Below, piece after piece: positions 1 to 5,371 of a stretch of DNA of 9,498 bases (position 1 is its first letter; every line of letters begins with the position of its first letter). A program made the translations under genes and the position numbers. Source of the stretch: Lachnoclostridium phytofermentans (GTDB lineage Bacteria > Bacillota > Clostridia > Lachnospirales > Lachnospiraceae); assembly GCA_003526525.1 (NCBI GenBank), contig DPVV01000030.1:6845-16342 (forward strand). Reading direction: 5' to 3'. The notes beneath the pieces were generated by a model. The model ran no database searches, was not told the DNA's origin, and saw only the letters and a program-made list of their open reading frames with translations.

Positions 1-1402
1 AGGCTGCTTCTCCATCTTCTTCTGTGAAGTCGATTCCAATATGATTTAAAATATCACGCATCATATCCTGAACCTTATTCCAAGTCTCTTCGTTTCCAAG
101 ATATTTACCCTGATTGTTTGGATCCCATTTTGATAAACGGTAAGTTACATCCTCCACTAAACCTAAAGTAGTTAAGCAGTATTTTGCTAAATCCACACAA
201 CCCTTGAACTCATCTTCTAACTGTTCTGGTGTTACGATAAGATGACCTTCTGAAATTGTAAACTGACGAACTCTTGTAAGACCATGCATCTCACCAGAAT
301 CCTCATTACGGAATAGTGTTGAAGTTTCACCATAGCGGCAAGGCAAATCACGGTAACTCTTTTGAGACTGTTTATATACATAATACTGGAATGGACAAGT
401 CATAGGACGAAGTGCAAATACTTCTGCATTCTCATCTTCCTCATCTCCAAGAACGAACATACCCTCTTTGTAATGATTCCAGTGATCTGAAATTTCATAC
501 AAATCTTTCTTAGCAAGCAATGGAGTCTTTGTTCTCACATAACCACGACGTTCTTCTTCATCTTCAACCCAACGCTGAAGAGTTTGAATCATCTTTGCAC
601 CCTTAGGCATTAAGAGTGGTAAGCCCTGGCCAATAACATCAACCGTTGCAAAAAGCTCCATCTCACGACCAAGTTTATTATGGTCTCTCTTCTTAATATC
701 TTCTAAATGAGCTAAAAACTCATCAAGATCTGCATTTTTTGTAAAAGCAGTTCCATAAACACGAGTAAGCATCTTGTTTTTCTCACTACCTCTCCAGTAA
801 GCACCTGAAGAATTGATTAGCTTAATCGCTTTAATATTTTTAGCGCTCATAAGATGTGGTCCTGCACAAAGGTCGACAAAATCACCTTGAGAGTAGAAAG
901 ATATTACGGCATCCTCTGGTAAATCACGAATTAATTCTACCTTATATGGCTCCTCTTTCTCTTCCATAAGTTTAATTGCTTCAGCGCGGGGAAGTGTAAA
1001 TCTTGTGATTTCAGCACCTTCTTTAATAATCTTCTTCATTTCTTGCTCTAATGCATCAAGAGCTGCACGATCAAAAGGAGGAACATCAAAATCATAATAA
1101 AATCCTGTGTCAATGGATGGTCCAATTGCAACTTTTGCATCTGGATATAATCTCTTTACTGCTTGTGCAAGTACATGAGATGTTGTATGACGATAAGCCG
1201 CCTTACCAGCCTCATCGTTAAATGTTAAGATACTTAATTCCGCGTCATTTGAAACTTCTGTACGAAGGTCAACTACTTTTCCATCAAGTTCAGCAGCACA
1301 AGCCATTCTTGCTAATCCTTCGCTGATATCTTTGGCAATATCAATAATTTGCATAGACCCTGAATACTCTTTCACAGAGCCATCTTTTAATGTAATCTTC
1401 AT
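1..1402 (-). CDS. thrS: Threonyl-tRNA synthetase, C-terminus cut off by window edge
   Basis: Class II aminoacyl-tRNA synthetase that charges tRNA-Thr with threonine in the cytoplasm. The first 467 residues are present; the family is usually about 580-640, so the rest of the catalytic core and the anticodon-binding domain lie beyond the left edge. Visible in order: a TGS-like N-terminal domain (about 1-62), the editing domain with H72-TTS-H76 and C179-AGP-H183 (the HxxxH and CxxxH signatures of Ser-tRNA-Thr hydrolysis), then the catalytic domain with motif 2 arginine in FRNE (R365) and zinc ligands C336 and H387 (the third is off the edge). The start ATG has GAGG five bases upstream. The motif normally reading MNCPGH is MTCPFQ here, and the segment normally FTQDDAH is FTISEGH, so this is a divergent ThrRS subtype. 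The gene is controlled by the T-box upstream. Identification is very secure. Confidence 0.97.
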   Translation of the reverse strand, partial: MKITLKDGSVKEYSGSMQIIDIAKDISEGLARMACAAELDGKVVDLRTEVSNDAELSILTFNDEAGKAAYRHTTSHVLAQAVKRLYPDAKVAIGPSIDTGFYYDFDVPPFDRAALDALEQEMKKIIKEGAEITRFTLPRAEAIKLMEEKEEPYKVELIRDLPEDAVISFYSQGDFVDLCAGPHLMSAKNIKAIKLINSSGAYWRGSEKNKMLTRVYGTAFTKNADLDEFLAHLEDIKKRDHNKLGREMELFATVDVIGQGLPLLMPKGAKMIQTLQRWVEDEEERRGYVRTKTPLLAKKDLYEISDHWNHYKEGMFVLGDEEDENAEVFALRPMTCPFQYYVYKQSQKSYRDLPCRYGETSTLFRNEDSGEMHGLTRVRQFTISEGHLIVTPEQLEDEFKGCVDLAKYCLTTLGLVEDVTYRLSKWDPNNQGKYLGNEETWNKVQDMMRDILNHIGIDFTEEDGEAA

Positions 1403-1417
1403 AATATCCTCATTTCT

Positions 1418-1431
1418 GGTGCTTTAGCACC
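1418..1431 (-). other. Small hairpin just upstream of the thrS ribosome binding site
   Basis: Perfect 14-nt inverted repeat GGTGCTTTAGCACC (on the plus strand). In the thrS mRNA it forms a 5-6 bp stem ending ten bases before the GAGG Shine-Dalgarno. No U-run follows it on the transcript side, so it is not a terminator for thrS. A role in translation or mRNA stability is only a guess. Confidence 0.4.
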
Positions 1432-1488
1432 TTTTATAATGATAACAATTTGTTTACTGAATATATAACAAGAATTACACGCTTTTTT

Positions 1489-1544
1489 AACTTTTCCTTG
1501 TTGGAAACAAGAAAAACATTTCGCGAACTTTTCCTTGTTAGAAA
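1489..1544 (-). repeat. 19-bp direct repeat pair in the thrS leader
   Basis: AACTTTTCCTTGTTGGAAA at 1489-1507 recurs as AACTTTTCCTTGTTAGAAA at 1526-1544, 18 of 19 identical, with a 37-bp period. In the transcript the downstream copy can also fold, because CTTGTT and AACAAG flank a 3-nt loop (about 1498-1512). The repeats lie between the T-box terminator and the thrS start, inside mRNA made only when the T-box reads through. Function unknown. Confidence 0.6.
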
Positions 1545-1545
1545 T

Positions 1546-1594
1546 AAAAAAACTCGTCTCTTTCGATTACTTAACGTATTCGAAAGGGACGAGT
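1546..1594 (-). terminator. Rho-independent terminator of the thrS T-box
   Basis: On the minus strand ACTCGTCCCTTTCG (1594-1581) pairs with CGAAAGAGACGAGT (1565-1552), 13 of 14 base pairs with one C-A mismatch. The stem runs directly into seven U residues (1552-1546). The T-box sequence lies immediately upstream and can compete for the 5' arm, which is the standard terminator/antiterminator switch. Confidence 0.93.
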
Positions 1595-1795
1595 ATCACT
1601 CGCGGTTCCACCCTTATTGGACATGAAAGCTATGCTTTGATATCCCGGCTTCATTGATGGTAACGGAATCACCGGGCCGGATTAGGGCCACTCCGAGGTA
1701 GTCTTCAATTGCTTCTGCACTAGGATACTTTCAGCTTCTGTACCCCTCTCTGAAATACTCCACAATTTACTCTTCTCATCAACGTATTATCTCAA
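1595..1795 (-). promoter_or_regulatory. T-box riboswitch, threonine-specific
   Basis: This leader senses uncharged tRNA-Thr and allows transcription into thrS when charging is low. The T-box sequence AGGGTGGAACCGCG is at 1614-1601. Its UGGA implies pairing with a tRNA 3' end UCCA, that is discriminator base U. Stem I landmarks are the GATGAGAAGAGTA element at 1780-1768 and the AGAGAGGGG bulge region around 1752-1743. The likely specifier codon is ACC (Thr) at 1699-1697, in the context GACTACCTCGGAG. The preceding ACT is also a Thr codon, so threonine specificity holds in either register. The downstream gene being thrS agrees. The upstream boundary is approximate. Confidence 0.95.
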
Positions 1796-1834
1796 TTAAA
1801 TTATTAATAATCAAAAAAGTCTTTTCTTTTTGTT

Positions 1835-1862
1835 ATTATATCATTTCCATTTAAGTTGTCAA
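1835..1862 (-). promoter_or_regulatory. Sigma-A promoter for the thrS T-box transcript
   Basis: Consensus -35 TTGACA (1862-1857) and consensus -10 TATAAT (1840-1835) are separated by 16 bp on the minus strand. Transcription would start near 1828, about 30-50 nt ahead of T-box Stem I. Both hexamers match perfectly, so this should be a strong promoter, with output limited by the riboswitch. It begins about 58 bp past the stop of the upstream gene. Confidence 0.9.
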
Positions 1863-1919
1863 GACGCTATACCATGGAAATTTTTAATCAATAAAACTCA
1901 ATTTGCGAACTTTATCTTA

Positions 1920-2903
1920 TCAAAGCGTAAGTTCCATGACATAATCATCCATGACAAACCCATTCCCGATATCGGCTACCTGTGTTCTTATCGTTTGAAA
2001 TCCTTTTTTCTCATAAATATGAATCGTATCATAGTTATAACGGTTTACGGTCAGCCAGATAGCTTGTAATCCTCTTTCTTTGCAGAGTTCTTTTAAAAAC
2101 TCAAATACATGAGAAGCATATTGATTTCCCCGGTATTTTTTAAGGATATAAAGTTTGCTTAAAAACAATTTTCCCTCTTCCGGGCGGATTCCCGTATAAC
2201 CGACTGTGATTCCATCAACAACAATAAAATAGTATTCGTAGCCAGAACATCTTATCTGCTCTGTCATCGCCTTAACAGATTGAAACTTATCTACCATATA
2301 ATCTATTTGTTCTAAGGATAATATAGTTGAAAAATGCTGATGCCAAACTTCATTAGCAACCTCTGCTAATTTCTTAATAGACTCATCATCCTCTACTCTT
2401 ACCATCCTAATCATCGTCTGAACCTCTTTTGAACCTTTTGTTTTTTGAAATAATTCTTCTTCTAAAATATCCACTGCATCACCTACTAACAAGGCACAAG
2501 GACGTTTTTTATAATATTGCTCCGTTCTCGCTTCTGGCCTAGTATCCGTAAATGTTTTCTCTGAACCTTCCTGCTTAAGTCCAAGCAGCTCTCTACAGAC
2601 AATAGAACCGTTCTTCTCACGGAATTTAGCAGCTAACTTCTGTACCATATCATAGTTCTTTTTCTTCCCTTCAGCATCCCTTCCATCGATAGTCCCTGTC
2701 TCCATACCAGCTACCATCGACATGCCAGAAACTGCTCCGCATACCTCTCTCATTCTTCCCATCCCGCCTCCAAAAGAGGAAGATAGTTTTAATGCCATAT
2801 CCTTTGGGATTAGATAATCATCGCTAAAGGCCGCAAAAACTGCTTGTGAACAGTTATATCCTTCCTGAAACAATCGAATTGCTTTTTCTCTTCTGCTCTC
2901 CAT
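1920..2903 (-). CDS. Fusion of a C_GCAxxG_C_C redox-type protein with a GNAT acetyltransferase
   Basis: Two domains in one 327-residue chain. Residues 1-155 match the C_GCAxxG_C_C family (putative redox-active, usually a 140-160 residue stand-alone protein). All four signature cysteines are present: GYNCSQAV (C18), the glycine-rich GGGMGR followed by VCGAVSG (C55), VCREL (C103) and RPCALLV (C136). Residues about 164-327 are a GNAT-type acyl-CoA N-acyltransferase with the beta4-alpha3 region LYILKKYRGNQYAS (252-264), followed by VNRYNYDTIHIYEKKGF (286-302), the usual acetyltransferase ending. The acetyl-CoA loop has Q261 where a Gly is common (RGxGxA). The substrate is unknown. The start ATG has AAGGAG seven bases upstream. 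The gene begins 24 bp after the HD-GYP stop, so the two are probably co-transcribed. The fusion is in frame with no sign of frameshift. Domain calls are strong; biological role unknown. Confidence 0.88.
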   Translation of the reverse strand: MESRREKAIRLFQEGYNCSQAVFAAFSDDYLIPKDMALKLSSSFGGGMGRMREVCGAVSGMSMVAGMETGTIDGRDAEGKKKNYDMVQKLAAKFREKNGSIVCRELLGLKQEGSEKTFTDTRPEARTEQYYKKRPCALLVGDAVDILEEELFQKTKGSKEVQTMIRMVRVEDDESIKKLAEVANEVWHQHFSTILSLEQIDYMVDKFQSVKAMTEQIRCSGYEYYFIVVDGITVGYTGIRPEEGKLFLSKLYILKKYRGNQYASHVFEFLKELCKERGLQAIWLTVNRYNYDTIHIYEKKGFQTIRTQVADIGNGFVMDDYVMELTL

Positions 2904-2927
2904 AATATTCTCCTTCTATAGTAACCA

Positions 2928-4019
2928 TTAAATCACTGTTTCAATTCGTAAATCTTTATGCTTCGATAAATCAATAAACTCATTGTCCACCTTAATTACG
3001 GGTCTTGATAAACAATCTTTGTTAAGAAGAATGATTTCTCCCTTTTGATTGTTACTTAGTTTCACAGTATGATTAATATAAATTTCAGCAATCTTTTGAA
3101 TAAGAGGAATCAAGTATTTAACATCGTACTGTTGCTTTCCTTCTTCTTCAAATAATTTTATAACATCAAACGGACAAATTGCTCCTCGATATACCCGTCT
3201 ACTCGTCATTGCATCATATACATCAGCAATTGCGACAATCATGGAAAACGGAGTAATCTCATTTCCATATTTGCCTAATGGATAACCGTTTCCATCATAG
3301 CGTTCATGATGTTCTAATGCAGCCAAACGAATTCGATCATCCATCTTATGGTTTAGAAGTAAAAGATAACCTTGTTCTGGATGATCTTTTACTATCTCAT
3401 ACTCCTCTTTTGTTAATGGACCTGGTTTATTTAAGACTTCTTTTGGGATAACTAATTTACCAATGTCATGTAACAATCCACATATGGTTAGAATTTTAAC
3501 CTCTTGTGGGGGAATTTGCAACCATTCACCAAATACATAGCAAATTAATGCCACATTGATGGAATGTATAAACGTTAAATCATCATGTTCATGAATGCAG
3601 TATATCATCTCAAACAGATGAAACCTGTTCTTGCTCGTTCTTATAATTTTCTCAACTTTATGTAACAACTGCTGTTCTGGAACCTGATTGCTATAGTGCA
3701 ATAATAGATTCACTGAATCTTTGATTTCCACCATCACATCATCATAGGTCTGTTTAAAATTCTTAAAGTCTTCACTCTGCTTAATTCGATTATAATAACT
3801 TGAATCAGAATTTATATCCTCTTCCGTCTTATAGACATAAATACTTTCAATGGCATAGAACATCAGTTTAGCAATCATATTTGGTAGTAACCTAGTACCC
3901 TTTACCAATATTAATTGGTCATTGCGTGAATAGATATCACGAGCTGTAACCATGCCTGGCAATACTTGTGTGATTGGAATGTGTATCATTTTCTCGGATT
4001 GCGTTGCATTGATGCTCAC
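2928..4019 (-). CDS. HD-GYP domain cyclic-di-GMP phosphodiesterase, GTG start
   Basis: A predicted cytoplasmic 363-residue enzyme hydrolysing c-di-GMP. Residues 12-62 form the short N-terminal domain common in clostridial HD-GYP proteins (LPGMVTARDIY, then a KGT motif). Residues about 140-312 are the HD-GYP domain, with H152 (FIHSINVA), H184-D185 in LLHDIGK, H213 in DHPEQG, H237-H238 and the complete HHERYDGNGYP (237-247), and D266 in ADVYDAMTSRR. All metal ligands and the GYP signature are intact, so activity is expected. A small C-terminal beta region (about 320-360) ends in IDLSKHKDLRIETVI. There are no membrane helices or sensor domain. A longer frame opens at 4223, but it overlaps the LD-carboxypeptidase gene. 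The GTG at 4019 has GGGGAGG eight bases upstream and begins just before family-like sequence. The promoter candidate lies upstream, and the redox/GNAT fusion follows 24 bp downstream. Confidence 0.94.
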   Translation of the reverse strand: MSINATQSEKMIHIPITQVLPGMVTARDIYSRNDQLILVKGTRLLPNMIAKLMFYAIESIYVYKTEEDINSDSSYYNRIKQSEDFKNFKQTYDDVMVEIKDSVNLLLHYSNQVPEQQLLHKVEKIIRTSKNRFHLFEMIYCIHEHDDLTFIHSINVALICYVFGEWLQIPPQEVKILTICGLLHDIGKLVIPKEVLNKPGPLTKEEYEIVKDHPEQGYLLLLNHKMDDRIRLAALEHHERYDGNGYPLGKYGNEITPFSMIVAIADVYDAMTSRRVYRGAICPFDVIKLFEEEGKQQYDVKYLIPLIQKIAEIYINHTVKLSNNQKGEIILLNKDCLSRPVIKVDNEFIDLSKHKDLRIETVI

Positions 4020-4027
4020 GACAAATG

Positions 4028-4034
4028 CCTCCCC
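4028..4034 (-). promoter_or_regulatory. Ribosome binding site that fixes the HD-GYP start at GTG 4019
   Basis: GGGGAGG on the minus strand, eight bases before GTG. No comparable site precedes the ATG at 4223 or the internal ATG ten codons into the protein. This is the main argument for the shorter gene model. Confidence 0.85.
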
Positions 4035-4072
4035 TTCTTCATTGCAAACTATTGTAATATTTTGGTAATTCA

Positions 4073-4101
4073 AATATATCACAATATAATCATTTTTGCA
4101 A
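4073..4101 (-). promoter_or_regulatory. Promoter candidate for the HD-GYP / redox-GNAT operon
   Basis: -35-like TTGCAA (4101-4096) and -10-like TATATT (4078-4073) with a 17-bp spacer, in the 148-bp gap between LD-carboxypeptidase and HD-GYP. The start point would fall about 45 bp before the GTG. No terminator hairpin was seen in this gap, so read-through from the carboxypeptidase gene is also possible. Confidence 0.6.
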
Positions 4102-4167
4102 TTGTTGCATACACAATACGTAAAAATTTTTGTTATTCCCACTATTTTATTAATTTTTCGTCTAAAT

Positions 4168-5118
4168 CTATCGATAAAAGCAGATTTGTTTTTGAATGGT
4201 ATCCATCGTGCAAAACGTTCCAATCGGTAACGTCGCAGTTGGGAAACTATGTCCGCACGCTAAATTCGATAAGACTGGCTTCTTAAACTGACAAAAGAAG
4301 TCTTGAAATAATTCATTCACACCATATTCACTATCGTATGGATTCGTACAATCTGTAAAATCACCCAATAGAATGCCTCTAATCTGACCAATAATACCAG
4401 TTAACCAAAGTTGGTCAAGCATACGTCCAATTCTTGGAACCGTTTCCCCAACATCTTCTAGAAATAAAATCTTCCCTCGAAAATCAGGCGCATAAAATGT
4501 TCCAATCTGACTAGTAATTAAAGATAAATTTCCACCAACTAAGAGTCCTTCTGCACACCCTTCTTTCACTGTTGTAAGTTCCCTTCCCTTAGGATTTTGA
4601 AAGGTAAGAGACTCTCCCATAAATAGCGTTCTCCATAACGACTCTTCGGTGTAAGGATCGAAATGCTGTAAGAAATTAGATGCTACCATAGGACCATGAA
4701 AGGTGACGAATCCACATAGCTGAAAAAATGCCGATAACAGATTCGTAATATCACTATAACCAACAAATATTTTTGGATGTTTCCTAATCATATCATAATT
4801 TAAAAGATTCATGATTTGGCTGCTACCATAGCCACCTCGAATACAAAAAATAGCCTTTACCGTATCATCTGCAAACATCCGATTGATATCCTCTGCCCGT
4901 AGACTAGCATCACCTGCAAGGTAACCGTGTAATTCACACCAACAGCTCCGACCTAGCTTAACATCAAATCCGAGATCTTGCATAAATTCAACACTTTTCA
5001 CTACTTTTTCTTTCGTAGTGGGAGAAGAGGGACAAACAAGTCCTATGGTATCTCCTTTTTTCAGTGGGTTTGGAAAAATTAAATGTTCTCTACTTGTGTT
5101 TAAACAATTTTTCTCCAT
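4168..5118 (-). CDS. LD-carboxypeptidase, peptidase family S66
   Basis: Cytoplasmic serine peptidase that removes the terminal D-Ala from murein tetrapeptides (L,D-bond) during cell-wall recycling (LdcA type). The related MccF proteins instead cleave microcin C-like peptides. The 316 residues match the family length of about 300-310. The S66 triad is visible: nucleophile S122 in FVGYSDIT, E221 in LFLEDVGE and H290 in LACGHSF. Also present are the N-terminal LKKGDTIGLVCPSSP (19-33) and CIRGGYGSSQI (92-102), typical of this fold. There is no signal peptide or membrane helix, in keeping with a recycling enzyme. The start ATG has AGGGG seven bases upstream. The gene follows the OLD nuclease on the same strand across a purine-rich (transcript side) spacer, and the HD-GYP gene comes next. 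S66 membership is secure; LdcA versus MccF-like role is not settled by sequence alone, so no symbol is given. Confidence 0.94.
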   Translation of the reverse strand: MEKNCLNTSREHLIFPNPLKKGDTIGLVCPSSPTTKEKVVKSVEFMQDLGFDVKLGRSCWCELHGYLAGDASLRAEDINRMFADDTVKAIFCIRGGYGSSQIMNLLNYDMIRKHPKIFVGYSDITNLLSAFFQLCGFVTFHGPMVASNFLQHFDPYTEESLWRTLFMGESLTFQNPKGRELTTVKEGCAEGLLVGGNLSLITSQIGTFYAPDFRGKILFLEDVGETVPRIGRMLDQLWLTGIIGQIRGILLGDFTDCTNPYDSEYGVNELFQDFFCQFKKPVLSNLACGHSFPTATLPIGTFCTMDTIQKQICFYR

Positions 5119-5180
5119 AGTTCAACCCCTATCCTTCTATACTGTTAGTTAGATAATATGCAAACTTATTGCTACTATGC

Positions 5181-5370
5181 TTTCTCCTTTTCTTTTCTAA
5201 TTTTCTATTTTTTTAAGGTCTATTCTATATCTTTTTTATTTTCTTTTCTATTTCTCTTCTTTTCTTTTACTTTCCTATTCACTCCCTTCTTAATTCTTTC
5301 CTTCTTTTTAATTCCTTTTTCTATTCATTCCTTTTCTTATTCTTCCTATCCTATTCATTATTTTTCTTTT
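5181..5370. other. Long pyrimidine tract (polypurine on the transcribed strand) between OLD nuclease and LD-carboxypeptidase
   Basis: By hand count the plus strand of this 190-bp stretch is about 86% pyrimidine, with 42 C, 24 A and only 2 G (5217-5218). The minus-strand transcript would therefore be nearly C-free and A/G-rich, with little ability to fold. It begins just past the OLD nuclease stop and ends about 60 bp before the carboxypeptidase start. No terminator hairpin or clear promoter could be found in it. An 84-codon plus-strand frame across it (Phe/Ser/Tyr-rich) is explained by composition, since stop codons need purines. Confidence 0.8.
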
Positions 5371-5371
5371 T

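Noticed and set aside
1900..1921. Possible third copy of the thrS leader repeat (TTTGCGAACTTTATCTTAT resembles 1519-1538)
   Set aside because: The match is partial and AT-rich, and the stretch overlaps the end of a coding region, so chance similarity is likely.
4020..4223. N-terminal 68 residues of the long HD-GYP frame, including a CxCxxC-like motif
   Set aside because: It overlaps the carboxypeptidase gene and a promoter candidate, and the GTG start with a strong ribosome site lies downstream. The cysteine motif is therefore untranslated sequence.
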